Assembly (NCBI GenBank): GCA_907165135.1
Contig: OU015569.1
Coordinates: 5,518,001 to 5,582,000 of the forward strand
Origin: Oikopleura dioica
Taxonomy: Eukaryota; Chordata; Appendicularia; Copelata; Oikopleuridae
Reading direction: 5' to 3'
Length of the DNA: 64,000 nt
Shown: positions 1 to 12,407 of the stretch, piece after piece
How positions within the stretch are numbered: position 1 is the stretch's first letter
How the letters are laid out: each line of letters starts with the position of its first letter
The notes under the pieces: generated by a model
Databases searched by the model: none
The model's input: the letters and a program-made list of their open reading frames with translations, nothing else
Told to the model about the DNA's origin: nothing
Translations under genes and position numbers: made by a program

Positions 1-212
1 ATGTAATTGCGTTGATAAAGTCGGAAATCGAAGAGGAACTAAACAGAACGAAAAAGAATGTGACGAATACGAAGGGAGGCGAACTATTACTGAAGAGTGG
101 TGTATTCTGAAAAGTGTATTCCATCTGTAATTAATCTTGTTCCGCCGATTCTAGAACGCCTACTTATTTTCTTTCTTTTCAGAACTAAACATCGCATTAT
201 TTGTCCAAGATA

Positions 213-1111
213 ATGGAGTCGCCACCGGGATGCACCTCTTCAGAGGAGGAAAAGAAGCCACAAATACTCAGTGAATCGAGCGACTTATTAACGCCGGATC
301 AGAAAAAATCGCGGAAAAGACGAAAGAGAACGCGTAATCGGAATCGGCCAGGCACGAGAAATGTCTCATTTGACGAAGAGGGTAAAAACCACTCCCTAGC
401 TTCCCTCTTTTATTATTTTGTTCAGTGACTGGTGTGTCTTCGCCATTCATCCCACACTCAAAAGTCGAAAAACGAGCTTACCGCGCAGAGTGCATCAATA
501 GACCTAGAATACCTGCACCCGCAAACACTGGTGAGTCGTGAATTTAAGTCATTTTTGTGAATACGCGTGTTTAGGTTCCTTTATTGCTGATAATAACTCT
601 TCCGATGGGGAATCAGAGCTCAAAGAGGTGGGAATCAATGAAGATTTCGACCGTGACTACCACTCGAGGCTCAATGACGAAATCCAAGGCGAACGAGAAA
701 GGTATGCTTCCCTGCGTCTTAAATTGCTCAAAACCTTAAACTTTTACTTTCGCACTTTTATGATAACGCCCGAAAGAGGTTAGACTAACACTTAATCTCA
801 GGTCAACACACGAAGAAAACGTGGCGAAGAGGCAAGACCAGCTGAAGGGACGACTGGAGTCGGCTAATTTAGAAATCGCGAGACTAAAAGAGAACGAGTT
901 TAAGCTCGAGAACGAAAACGAAACCCTCCGCTCGAGAGTAAACGAACTCGAAGGCGAAGTGGCCAAGTTGAGAAAAATGAACAGAAATTACGTCTCCAGG
1001 CAGCGATCTCAAAGGTGACTCTAGCTCTTAGAAATCATCATTAATCCAGTTTCTAGCGAAAGCGGAGAGTCCGGTTACACTGGTGGAGCGATCAACGGAG
1101 GGATCATCTAA
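213..1111 (+). CDS. HEXIM-like P-TEFb regulator (putative)
   Basis: Five exons (213-381, 426-530, 575-701, 802-1014, 1057-1111) join in frame to about 222 aa. Seen: a basic arginine-rich stretch (KKSRKRRKRTRNRNR, about residues 30-45), then a segment ending PAPANTGSFIADN, an acidic region, and a long coiled coil in the last third (leucine/charged heptads) ending in a glycine-serine tail. This order matches HEXIM1/2, which use a basic motif to bind 7SK RNA, a PYNT-type motif (here APANT) to inhibit P-TEFb, and a C-terminal coiled coil to dimerise. Inference: nuclear inhibitor of transcription elongation. The start is the first ATG after an AG acceptor-like site at 181-182, possibly a trans-splice site. 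The gene lies 215 nt upstream of MYCBP on the same strand, so they may form an operon. The tyrosine of the PYNT motif is absent, so the family call is moderate. Confidence 0.5.
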
Positions 1112-1326
1112 TGATGCGACTCGAGAAAAGCTCGATTCGTACACTCACTACAGTTATATTTTACTATTCTTTCTTTTGGCCGCGACGGACCTTACTGCAA
1201 TCATCCATTCTCATTCAAGTTTAACTTTACTAAATGCTGTTTTAGTAACTGCCTTTCTTTCTAAATCAAGCAGATGCAAATTCAATACTTTTCTTTTCAA
1301 CTTTTCTATTTTCAGATCTTTCCAAA

Positions 1327-1822
1327 ATGCCGGAGACAAAGAAACCCGAGGTCAAGCGCGAGGAATACCGAAAATACCTCGGTAAGTCTAAAAAAAATAT
1401 TTTATCAAGTTAATGATTAATGCCATTTATTAGACAGCGCAGGAATTCTAGACGAACTCACCAAATTCCTCGTCACGCTCTACGAAGAGCCAGACAAACC
1501 ACAGGATGCCGTTGCCTACATGAAAAAGCTTCTCTGTGGAGGTGAGTCCTCCTTGATTTCTACTTGGGACTTACTTAAATTTGAGGTGAACCTGATGCGG
1601 CTGAGGTTGAAAACATGAAAAGCGAAATCGAGCAGCTCAAGGCTCAAGTAGAGGAACTAACTAAACGAGCAGAAGCTGCTGAGGCGAAAATCCTGGCGGC
1701 CACGCCAGCGGAGGCTGAGCCTTCAGCCCCAGAAGGTGAAGGTAAGCACGACACTAGTTTAACTCTTACTTCACATTTGAGGGAAAGAAGCGAAGCCCGA
1801 TGCGGAAGAGAAGAAAGAATAG
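1327..1822 (+). CDS. MYCBP: c-Myc-binding protein (MYCBP/AMY-1)
   Basis: Four exons (1327-1381, 1434-1541, 1586-1741, 1782-1822) give 119 aa, slightly longer than the human 103-aa protein. The N-terminal core (KREEYRKYLDSAGILDEL, followed by LYEEPDKP) matches the conserved helical region of MYCBP closely, followed by a coiled coil (residues about 60-85) and an acidic, alanine-rich tail not found in vertebrates. MYCBP binds the Myc N-terminus and A-kinase anchoring proteins, acting in the cytoplasm and nucleus and around ciliary or centrosomal AKAP complexes. An acceptor-like TTTTCAG at 1309-1315 lies 11 nt before the ATG, suitable for SL trans-splicing after the HEXIM-like gene. All four exon junctions conserve phase. 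Confidence 0.9.
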
Positions 1823-4800
1823 ACCTCTCGTGCCAGTATGAAAAATTTTGAACTGAAAAATGACTCGAAAACACCAATATCGCTCTATTCCTGAAAAATG
1901 CTTTATCCGCTTTATATTATTAATAATTAACGTTTTCGTTCCATCAAAGAATTTTTCTCAAGCCCTACTTTCGAAATATTCAAATTAAACATCCAAAATA
2001 TATATTTTTTATATAAAATATACGTTCAATCGGAATCAGTCTGTGGCGGATACTTATGCATCTCTACAGAATGATTACTATTGTAGCTTTTTATATGTTT
2101 TAAAAGGTTTTGCAATATGAAGAAAGTGTGCAACGCGCCGAATCTATGAAAATCGGAGGATTGTACTCTATTTTTTCTTCAAGAAAGTCTCAACTGATGT
2201 TTCAACTAAACTTTGAATTACATTTTGCTTGTCCTTGTAAGTGTGAAAATTTTCTCCCTAATTCGCAAGTGTACCACCTCATCAACTGGTGATAAGCGAT
2301 CTCGGCGTCCTGGTGCGCCTTTATCATTGACTCATAACTTCTGTATCTTTTTTCACGCTTTGGATTGATTGTGTTATCAGGGTAGAGGGTGAACTGTTCA
2401 CCCGTCGTTGAAAAATTTTGAAGCTTTCTGTTGATAATTTGCAACCTGTCCTGTTTGCGATGACATCATCATGTAGCTTGCACATTTCTTATTGCAAATA
2501 AACTTTTTGTTTCGCTTCATTTGTTGCGTTGCTTCTCATATTTACTCCAAACGCGGCTTCAAACGAATTTCCAAGAGCTCTTTGACGAGAGGTGCTCGTT
2601 TTGAACCCGCCTCCAAGAATAATTCACTCCTTCTCGGCTTATTTTCGGCTTTAGCTTGACTGGTTGCTTCTATTATTCGGAAATTAAAACGAAAAGAGCA
2701 AAATTTTTTTTCTGAATTGAAAATTTTAACCTTGGAAAGAAGATTCTTCGATTTTCTGAGAAGGGGGATTCTTAACGATTCACAGCTTGAGAATTATGCG
2801 CCCCGTGGGTTGAAGCATGAGCCCGATAAATGGTATTTTCATTGACCCGGAAAGGCATCTCAAACGAGCACAATTTCACCCGTTGACCCTAATCACGACA
2901 ACAATTGAGGTCAGGTATGATTTTATGATTATATCTATTTGCGACACTCATCACTGTTGATTTATTTTCCAAAGATGATGAGAAATGATTAAGTTTTTGG
3001 TGGATTTCTGAAGACGTAAATTATCGCGAATGGGGTCGTTCGTAAAAGAATGCGAATCAACCGCAAATAAGACCTGGCCGGCGTGTTTACCCTAACACGG
3101 CGCGTAGCTATTTCCCCTCCAGGTTAATTTACACTTGCTAGAGAAGACTTCCTCCACCTGAACCGAGAAACATAGCATTCTCCTCTTTGATTTCAAACCG
3201 TCGCCTCAAGTGTTCTTTTCATTTCTTTCTTATTTTTTAATAAGATTTGAGTCATTGTCTGTTAGAGACAGAACTTGTCTTGCTTTACACAATGGTTGCT
3301 ACTGTCAGAGCGTGAAGAGCGTCGAGTCAATCGTCCGATTTCTTTGTCAGATTTGACAATTTCGAAGCTACTCGCGTGCCCCTTTTTTATTGCTTGTCTT
3401 ATCAAAACAAAACGAGCAAAGAGAATTATGAGCGTGAAAGGACTCTCAGTCTTTACAACATTTAGAGCACAAAAAAGAAGACTATTGATTTGTTCATTTG
3501 GGAACTCAAATGTTAAAATGGAAAAATCAATTTTAATTTAGGGTCTTTTTTGAATTCTTTTTAAGAGTTTTCATTAGTGGCTTGAATATGATAAATCTCG
3601 CAGTATGACTAGTCGAGCATTCCGCAAATTAATACCGCTAGCTTTGTTTTTGCCTGAAATCATTCCCATGCGGTCACATAATTTCGCGAATATGTGGCAT
3701 TAGTAAAAAATAATCAGCGGATGATTAGCACGATCGTTAAATCGGATTCTAAATGAAAAATGTCTATTTTTTTTGCTCTTCAAATATATTCTCAATTTAC
3801 AAACAATTTCCATTTATGATATTTTTGTATGTTCTGTCATCTTATACATTTTGATTAGTTATGCATGACATGGGTTGTCAGTTGCTTGTCACCGGATTGT
3901 TCAACTTCCAAGAGCTTAATTTTGATGGAGTCCAAGTTTGAACAAGTGGGTTATTTTTTACGCGATGTTGATCGATGGCTGAGCCCATTATAGTATCCTG
4001 GGTTTGACGAATCGTTGCCCCCACGGGCAAATTTTTCCAGTTGACTCAATTGCTGCCGGGTGACTCAATTGACCATTCATAGTGGTGGCGCTGCGGGCTC
4101 ATCCCAAAATCGGTTTTTGGCGCAAAACGCGCGGCAAAAAAAATACTCGGCGGCTTTTCTCCAATTTTTCGTTTTTAGACAGAAAGAGCGCTAGAAATCG
4201 GTACTCCGAAGAAATCAGAAGGTGAAGACTTGAAAGCGCAAGAAGAAAGATATAAAAACTAACAGAGACTGATCCAGCTATGAAGAAAGAACTTTGAAAG
4301 AAAACGGAAATATCACGAGAAAATGGTTGATTTCGCCCCAATAGCGCAATGGTTGGCAAATTTTGGCTCCAGCATTCCGGCAAGGATCCCAAAACAAAAT
4401 AAAATATTTGAATAGGAATCAAAAATCGACCGTTTTTCGACTTCGAAAAGAAAAGATGATTGAATCGTCAAATTTTGCACTCTCATTTCATTTTATTGTT
4501 CCCCGCACAGGGAGCTAGACAGGGGGTCCAAGGTCATGAAATTACCGAGGCCAGATTTCACGCCAGCTGCCCGTGTAAATTTTTATTTCCGCAGCGACAT
4601 ATGCGCTACTGGAGTAATTCTCCGTTTTTGTCTCGGAATTCTTCTATCTAAAAAGATGAAATTATCTTCAACGCAACTACTCATAGTCCTCGTAAATTTA
4701 AATTGGGTATTTATACTAAACGCAAGTTTAGTATTTTTCAAAGCGCAGAGGACTGGCACCTTGCCAATTGAAGTTATTTTACCCGTCACAACTTCCTTCG

Positions 4801-4951
4801 GCGTCCACTTAACTGGCCAGTGATATGAATTAATAATGAAAAGGCGTGCCCCTTGGAATAAATTGTTCTTTTGAGAAGCAATCGATAGAGCACTTTCCGA
4901 AGAAAGGTTCTTTCAAATTTTGATCCGAACAAAAAGCACATCACGTTCAAT
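1823..4951. other. intergenic, no supported gene
   Basis: About 3.1 kb, unusually long for this window. It is AT-rich with scattered short open frames on both strands, none with recognisable protein motifs or consistent splice phase. It may hold regulatory DNA for the tweety gene. No tRNA, terminal inverted repeat or tandem array was seen. Confidence 0.5.
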
Positions 4952-6860
4952 ATGGAATCGCTGCCGCTACCTCAGCCCTTCCAGCCAGATCTGCCCCAAT
5001 ACCAGGAGTCGATGATTTTCTTGGCCGTTTTGCCATTTATTTATCTCATCTTCGTCATGGTCGTGTTGATGATCTTCTACTGCTGTGTAGACTTTACTAC
5101 CTCGCGCGAAGGAAACGAGAAAAAATCCTGTTGTAATTGGAGCGCTTCCTTCTATACCATAAGCCGTAAGTAGCCTAAACTCGCGTTTCCTTTTCAAATT
5201 TTAACAGCGTAAAAGATGTTTTTGTATTTGACTCCAGCTCAACCTTTCTTTAGAAGTTATTCTCCTTATCGCGTCTTTCTTTGCGCTAAGCGGTGTCATC
5301 ATGATTTGCTTTCCATCGATCGAGAACATCAACAAGTCGGCCGAAAAGTTCATTCCAGAAATGAAGGACACGAATCTTATTCCAAAGACCATCGCCAGCA
5401 TTAACAGTCAGCTAGAGGCGAAGAGCGAGGAGATCGATTCCATCTCGGCCAAAAACGACGACTTTCGAAGTGCCGTCGATGCCTTGGAAGCTCAGCTGAA
5501 TAAGGACACTCTCATGTAAGTGCGCTTTCAATTCTGATCAACACATAATTCTATTTTCGAGTGATTCACATGACCATTTTTAGGATTGAAAATTTCCTCT
5601 CAACAAATGCGCTCGAGACGACAAAGACCGTGACGACAATCACGCTCTGGACATCAGTGGGATTATTTTCCTTGTTTGCCCTTGTAGCGATTTTGTCCAA
5701 GACTGGCGTATGTCTCAAATCCAAGGCGAGTACTTTATTCTCCCATCCATAATCGAAACACGCGCTTTTAGAATATGCTCATTGGCGTCACATGTGTTTC
5801 CTTCTTTGCAATGGTGCTCTGCTATCTCTCGCTTACTGTGCAACTGCCCGTCGCCGTGGCCGTTTCTGATTACTGCAGAAATCCAAAAGAATCCAAGGAT
5901 TCTATCGTCAAAATGCCCGGTAATTTACTCATCCCTTTAACAAGTCATATTGACTTAAACTAGACTGTGAAAGCGACGAGCAGCTAGACACGCTCAATAG
6001 TGCCCTAGAGAACTTGCAAACAATTCACTCGGGTCTTTCCAACCATCCGAATATTAATACCGACACGACTCTGACAGAATTACGGTAATTACAGTATAAA
6101 TTGGGCCCGCTCTATGTTTTTTTTGTCAGGAATGGAGTAAAACTTATCATCGACTTTGGCGAATCGGTGAAAACGATGCTAAATTGCGAAATGGTCGAAA
6201 GCGAGTACGCCAAAATAACTGGTAAAGCCAAAAAGCGAAAGAATAAACCAGTCAATGTTTTTTCAGAAGCGATTTGCACGGACTCACGCACGCCATTCAT
6301 CGTCGGCTGGTGGGCTATCCTCGCTTCCTCCTTTCTCGTCTCGTTATTCATCGTTACGGCGCTGCTCATTGCACCTTGCGCCTGGCGCAACTACGACCCG
6401 CACAATGACTACGGTGAAAGGTAGACTTCAATTACAATCGAGAATGAATCAGCAAACTTTTCTTTCAACAATTATTTCTAGTGGCTACGACAAAGGAGGG
6501 GACGAATTTCTGCCGCTCAATCGACCTTCTCACTTCCAACAGCCTTCTTATCCTCCGGTAGTTTCGCGAGTGAAGCAACGGGCATTAAATTTAAATGTTT
6601 AGGCACGTCAAGATGGGCATCTAACTCTGCCCAGCTATCTCTGCCATTCGAGTGACGATCTCATTCTCGATCGTCCGCCTAATGTAAGTAGCAGCTCATC
6701 CGTACGGTTTTCTGGTGATTCTATTTTGTAGATTAAAAGTGGCGCTGGCAATAATTTTAAAAATGAGAACAAACGTAGCCTGCTCTTGAGCACGGACTCG
6801 TTCGTCATTGAAGGCTTTTTTCCATCGAGTTCTATAAGAAGCAGCGAAACGGCTGTCTGA
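4952..6860 (+). CDS. Tweety-family membrane protein (TTYH)
   Basis: Ten exons: 4952-5165, 5254-5515, 5584-5725, 5772-5919, 5964-6084, 6130-6221, 6267-6420, 6482-6557, 6603-6683, 6732-6860; about 472 aa, within the 450-530 aa family range. Seen: five hydrophobic segments (residues about 22-48, 75-92, 165-185, 206-230, and one in exon 7), an N-terminal FQPDLPQYQESMIFLA resembling the family FRP..YQQSL motif, and the conserved VAVAVSDYCRNP after TM4. Tweety proteins are plasma-membrane proteins linked to volume-regulated anion conductance and lipid handling. The fourth intron uses a GC donor (AAG|GCGAGT at 5726). A competing GT donor at 5708 also keeps frame but shortens the TM3-TM4 loop. The C-terminal tail is cytoplasmic and serine/proline-rich. 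First ATG of the conserved frame chosen as start. Confidence 0.85.
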
Positions 6861-7975
6861 ATTTTTATTCATTTTGGTAAAAGATCCAAATACTAAAAAA
6901 CGTACTAAAACATAATCAAAAAATAACTAAACGAATCCAAAAACGAAAATTTAAGCGCATTGACTCTGAAAAGACTTACGTTGAATTGGGCACACCGAGG
7001 GATCCGATGAGCCCGCTCACGCCGACGGGTGCCCAGACTAATTCCTTCAAATATTAATGGACCCATAAAACACGTCTCATCAATTATGGTAAACAATACG
7101 TTATGGAAGTTATTGCTCGAATCAATTCTTGCACGATAATCTATCTTCTTGATATGCGCTTGTTTTTTTGCACTCTTGTGGATAATGACGAGGCAAACTT
7201 GTTGTTCCCAAAATTTTGCCGTGATTAATAGTCCACTTCGCTTTTCCAATGCTAATACCGTTTTCAGTACGCATCGTTTTCTTGAAGCTGCCAAACAAAA
7301 ACAACAACGACTGATGAAGTACCGCTCGCCAGTAAAATTCCAGTTCAATCCAATTTACAAAAACACTTGCAAATATTTTGTACAGAAAAAGAAGAACTCT
7401 ACTTGCAAAGAGCAACGACACTAGAATTAAGTTTATGCAACTAATGTAAAGTTCACTCATTCGTTTCTTTCTTGACCAGTTTGTGTGAGGGAAAGGAAGC
7501 ACGACCAAGGAAGAATGGTTGTTATGTTTCCTTCCATCTCTGCCCAGAAGGTTACAGTTGCTCATAAATCGCTTTGAATTTGCAACTGAAAGATCCCTAA
7601 ACGTCCCTCCGAAAGATCCCCTCATCCGACTATTGCTCATCCGGTTCCAAATTCTAATCCGAAACGTTCCCCTCTCATTGTGCCCAAACTAATTGACTCT
7701 CCATTTCTCTCTCTCATTCCCTATTCAAAACTCGCTCAAGAATATTTATGAATATACTCTTTGTTTGACGAAAACCCCTCTTCATCGCATATTGTCAAAA
7801 ACATTCAATCCGAAAAAATAATGTCGAATTTGTTTAAATATATTGTTCCTACCTCTCATGATTTCTATTTTCTCTTTCTTGCAGGTCAATCACGAAATAT
7901 AAATTATGTTCGCTAAATCAAACAAGATTCTCGATTACTCCTAAATGCATGTGTTGTTTTAAGAAAACTCCAATC
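6861..7975. other. intergenic, no supported gene
   Basis: About 1.1 kb between the tweety and ZC3H15 genes. A 172-codon open frame runs on the minus strand (7122-7640), but it has AT-rich, non-biased codons, no domain and no conserved feature I recognise, so it is not called. Confidence 0.4.
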
Positions 7976-10205
7976 ATGCCACCGAAAAAGGGAGGAGGAG
8001 CGAGTAAAAAGACCGAGGCGAAAAAGAAGGAGAAACTTATCGAGGATAAGACCTTTGGTTTGAAAAATAAAAAGGGAGCCAAACAGCAAAAATTCATTGA
8101 TCAAGTCGAGAAGCAGGTCAAAACGGGCGGAAAGGTGAACTCATGGGCTCAGGATCAGGAAAGAAAGAAAGGAAAGGGGTTTCAACTTTTGTAGGGAATG
8201 GCACATCTTCCCTTTATTTATATATTTTCGACCAAGGCTTCTGAAAGTAAACCCCTGATAGCTCAAGAAAGGAAGAAAGCAAAGGAGGCAGAACTTTTGG
8301 AGCTTGAGAAACTGTTCGGAAAGGCTATCCCCGCCAAGAAGGGAGGTGCTACGATGATGACCAAAAAGGCAAAGTCGATCCAAAGGAGAAGGCAAAGAAA
8401 GCTGATCTGCACGTCGATCGACGAGATGAAGAGAAGAACAAAACGATGGAAGGATGGACCGAAGAAGAACTGCGCGCGGCGATCGAGAAGAAACACGGCA
8501 AATCTAATAAGAACGCCGCGACGACGACGGACAAGATCTGCAATCATTTCTTGCAAGCTGTCGAAGACAACAAGTAAGCTCACTGATATGTGTTCCGTTC
8601 GCTAGTTTTCTTCCAGATATGGTTGGTTTTGGGACTGTCCTAACGGCGATAAATGTAAATACCGACATTGTCTCCCAGAAGGTTACGTTCTCAAAAAGGA
8701 TCTAAAGAAGATGAAAGACGCCGAAAAAGAAAATCAGATCTCACTTGAAGATTTGGTAATCAAAAAATATTCCGGCTATATACAAACACTATTCAATAAA
8801 CAATGTTTATAAAACATCAATGCGGACCAGGAAGCTGATTTTGTGATCTAGATTGAGAGAGAAAGAGCAGCTCTCGGTCCTGGCACGAAGATCACCTGGG
8901 AGACTTTCTCTGTCTGGAAAAAGAAGAAGAAGGAAGAGAAAAAGAAGGCATTGGAGAAGGAGAACAAAAAGAAGAAAGGAAAGGCCAAGAGTGGACAGAC
9001 TACTGGACTTACTGGTAATATTCTTGAACTTTTAGTGAAAAAGAAAATCTTAAGGCCGAGAATTGTTCACCTTCAATGCTAACATGGGCGGCGACGATGA
9101 TGAAGCTGAAGACATCGAGTTCGAGAAAGAGGTTGCTATTTGAAGTTCTTTGTCTTTTATTAAAAATGCGATAGGAAGACGATCCCGAGGAAAAAGTGTT
9201 CGAAGTCGGAGCCAATACCTTTGAACTTGGCGCTTCGGAAACGCTCCTCAGATCGAAAGGGGCTGTTCCGACGTCAGCGGAGAACCGGTATTGCTGGGGC
9301 GGCGACAGTGCCAATAAGGTTGTAGTAGTTCAAGAAGGAACAAGCGAAACGACAACGCCGGCAGAGAAACCCGCAGAGCCTGTAAGTCGAGAAAAATATG
9401 TGAATGCGTGTGTCCGCAAAAATAATATTTCTATTGATCGATTGATGATTTCAAAAAACTTTTTGTGCGGCCGGAAATCGTAAAAAAACTGCAAGTGCAG
9501 TTTTCTTCAGCTCTTCAAGACGAATCGAATGATGGGTCTAACTCCTGATAACTCTAAGGATTTACCGGTTTACCGGCTGGTTACCGGAAAATACGTTGTC
9601 AGCGGCCGTTTTTGTTCTAGAAGTGATAGACTAATGTTTGACACCGGAAATTGTTCCTTATAGTCAGTTCTCCTGCAGCCTAAAAGATGAAGATTGTATC
9701 AAATCTCTGAAGAGAGTTATCACTAAAATACTATTTTTGGCGAAAATGGGACTAGAAATTAGGAACGTGCAGCAACAACAAAATTTTAGTAAAAATTACT
9801 GTTTTTAGTGATAACTCTCTTCAGAGAATTGATACAATCTTCATCTTTTAGGCTGCAGGAGAACTGACTATAAGGAACAATTTCCGGTGTCAAACATTAG
9901 TCTATCACTTCTAGAACAAAAACGGCCGCTGACAACGTATTTTCCGGTAACCAGCCGGTAAACCGGTAAATCCTTAGAGTTATCAGGAGTTAGACCCATC
10001 ATTCGACTCGTCTTGACGAGCTGAAGAAAACTGCACTTGCAGTTTTTTTACGATTTCCGGCCCCACAAAAAGTTTTTTGAAATCATCATTATGAATGTTT
10101 AAGGCGCCTCCCGCTGTTGAGGTCGATGAAGACCTATTCGGCGAAGACCTCGGCGATATCGATGCAGAACTCGGCGACCTCGGACTGGAAGAAAGCGCAA
10201 GTTGA
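7976..10205 (+). CDS. ZC3H15: ZC3H15/DFRP1 homologue
   Basis: Exons 7976-8134, 8237-8345, 8375-8573, 8617-8755, 8852-9014, 9055-9131, 9175-9381, 10104-10205; about 384 aa against 426 in human. The N-terminus (MPPKKGG, then [20 protein letters not shown]) is near-identical to the family, as are [17 protein letters not shown] (CCCH finger), [16 protein letters not shown] and the acidic C-terminus. The protein binds and stabilises the translation-associated GTPase DRG1. Oddity: the first CCCH finger normally found near residue 100 is missing, and the reading frame changes there (around 8340-8375). It can be bridged by a 29-nt GT-AG intron (8346-8374) or a 32-nt GA-AG intron, neither with a pyrimidine tract. 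The last intron (9382-10103) holds a foldback element. Followed 208 nt later by AGFG on the same strand. Confidence 0.88.
9443..10088. mobile_element. foldback (long inverted repeat) element, copy 1
   Basis: A 646-bp palindromic element inside the last intron of ZC3H15. Two arms of about 290 bp are near-perfect inverted repeats around a short spacer centred near 9765. The left end TGATGATTTCAAAAAACTTT and the right end are reverse complements. It carries no open frame. The same family occurs at 20693-21336. Its length, absence of coding capacity and repeat presence in unrelated loci indicate a non-autonomous DNA transposon (MITE/foldback). No clear target duplication was found. Confidence 0.85.
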
Positions 10206-10413
10206 GAGTAACACTCTTTTATTTATTTCATCCTATCTGTGCTGATCAAAGTTAACTAAAATACTGCGCTTTTTTCTGTAGGCTAAATTATAAAATCTCT
10301 CCAAACTTCGTAGAAAACTGTGCTTTATCTATTTTTCCTGGTTCCTAGTCTTATTCTTATACGCATTTCTTCCTGAATACGTAGTACCTTCAGTAGATAT
10401 ATTCTGTTATAGA

Positions 10414-12085
10414 ATGGGAAGTGTTACTTTGACAGAAAGAGTGAGGATATTGTCGAAGAGGCCGGAGAATAGAACTTGTGCTGACGTACGTACAAATTGA
10501 ACGCCCAGGCAGTCGCCAACGCAAATGATTATGTGTATCAATACGGGCGGGTTTTTGGTTTCGGAACACCACTTGGGGATTGACCTTTCTTTTGACTTCA
10601 GCGGTGTCAGAGTGAACTGAGGTGGTCCCCAGGAGTGAATGGGTTGTTCGGCCCAGTCGGATAATAGGGAATCGGAATGCATCACACACCATTAGCCCAG
10701 CCGACCCATATTTTTTGCCGGGTATTCTTGCGAATCCCTCATTTATGGTCCTTTAGTGTGAACAACTTGGCCCTACGTATGTAAACTGCACAATTGGATC
10801 ATTTGTGTGTACGACATGTTCGGGCATTCTTCGCGGACTTAACCCGCCTCATCGGATCAAATCAGTCGGTCTTTCCAAGGTAAAATTACCAAAAAAATCT
10901 AGTTATGTTAAATTTTGTAGTTTACTCTCCAAGAAGTCGAATTCATGGAACAATATGGCAATGAAAACGTAGAAGGGAAGTGGATGGGTAAATACGATCA
11001 GCGATGTGGGAAGAAAGTGTCCAAAGATTCACCTTTATACAGAACTTATTTAGAAGATAAATATGAGCGAAAATGTTGGTTTGATGACGCGTTCAAACGC
11101 ACTCCAAAAACGTTTGTTCCTACACTAAAATGATCGTACTTTTTTTTGTAGTGAAAAGGTTGAGGAGAAACAGAGGCCAAAGAATGCTTCTCGGTCCAAC
11201 TCTGGAACATACAGTACATACAGGTAATCGATTACTTGATCTCGATAGTTCTTATGCCTATTTTAAGTCGCGATGCGGACAGTGAAATTCAATTGAATCG
11301 GAATGATTTGTATTCGGCTTCTCTTGGAGGAGACTCTGGCTTCTCAAATGATGATTTCTTCGCCGACTTCGATTCTGTTAACTGGCAAACGATCAATGAT
11401 AAGGTCTGTCATTTTCTGTTACAATGAGAGTAACATATGAATTAAGGAGAGCAACAAGCCATCAGCTAACTGTTCCAACAGTCTGGTCGAGCCATTCCAG
11501 TCCATGTCTTTTTCGAGTGGTGACGACTTTAGAGCGTCGAAAGCAGCACCATCTTTACCAACACCAGTGATCTTCTCCCAACAGTCTTTCTCAGCAAACA
11601 CCATGACTCCTCATTCTACGCAGCCCGTTCAAAATCAAATGTATTCTTCACCAGCGCAAAGAAATCCATTTCTTGATCCCCAGACAACATCTCTCACTAC
11701 TCAAAACCAGACTTTAAGTAGTCAAGAAATTCAACATTTTCATCCCCAAAACGTTTTCGCGTCCCCACATGTCCAACAAACTTTAATGTATCATAATCAG
11801 AGCTCTTCGCCAGCTACAAGCAGTGCTGATCGCTACTCTGCCCTAGCTGACCTCGACGCTTCCGTAAAAGCAGAGGCGATGAACGCTCGCCGAGCAAAGC
11901 TCCAAAAGCAAGTGTCGGTTGGGCAGCAGATCTTCGGCGCTGCTCCTAGCTCTGCGAACCCCTTTCTCAACCCGAAGAGGCAATCGTCTGTCCAGTACTC
12001 GATGCCTAACCAGCCTATCGCCCCTTCATGCATGTTTTCTTCAAATCCCTTTTCTTCAGGGGATCCGACAAATCCATTTCTTTGA
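10414..12085 (+). CDS. ArfGAP with FG/NPF motifs (AGFG/Hrb)
   Basis: Exons 10414-10485, 10757-10879, 10921-11111, 11152-11223, 11268-11403, 11447-12085; 410 aa. The N-terminal ArfGAP domain has the four zinc cysteines (CADC...CTTC) and the text GILRGLNPPHRIKSV typical of AGFG1/2. AGFG lacks a canonical catalytic arginine finger in vertebrates, and here R in LRGL follows the zinc site as in the family. The C-terminal two thirds is low-complexity Ser/Gln/Pro sequence with four NPF motifs, which bind EH domains of Eps15-like endocytic adaptors, and a conserved DRYSALADLD block. Role: clathrin-mediated sorting of VAMP7-type SNAREs and acrosome biogenesis in mammals. Start ATG lies 2 nt after an AG acceptor-like site (10411-10412). 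Confidence 0.88.
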
Positions 12086-12407
12086 TTTAGGATCTCATTG
12101 TTTGTATGCATGAATATGTATATTTGTTGAAAGTTTGTTCATAAACTGTATCATCCTGTTCATAATTCTGGTTTTATCTACTTCTGATTTCACCGTGCAC
12201 AGACCTACTTCTCTCAAGAATAATCTTCAATGCTGTTTCTACCTTCAACCAGTTTTTGTTCTCGTTATTTTAAGCCTATTTCATTATCGTATGAGCTGGA
12301 AAGGCATTTTCGTGCAGCTCGCAAACTTCATGTTTCATTTTCAAAACGAAACACTTTTCAATGAGTCTTCATATTAATCCGATATTCACTACTATTCAAC
12401 TACTAGA

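Noticed and set aside
2202..2444. 80-codon minus frame in the large intergenic region
   Set aside because: Short, no recognised motif and no flanking exon in phase.
4099..4422. 107-codon minus frame with hydrophobic stretch
   Set aside because: Hydrophobicity comes from T-rich DNA; no conserved motif.
7122..7640. 172-codon open frame on the minus strand
   Set aside because: No domain, AT-driven composition, no splice or start context and no similarity that I recognise. Kept as a note only.
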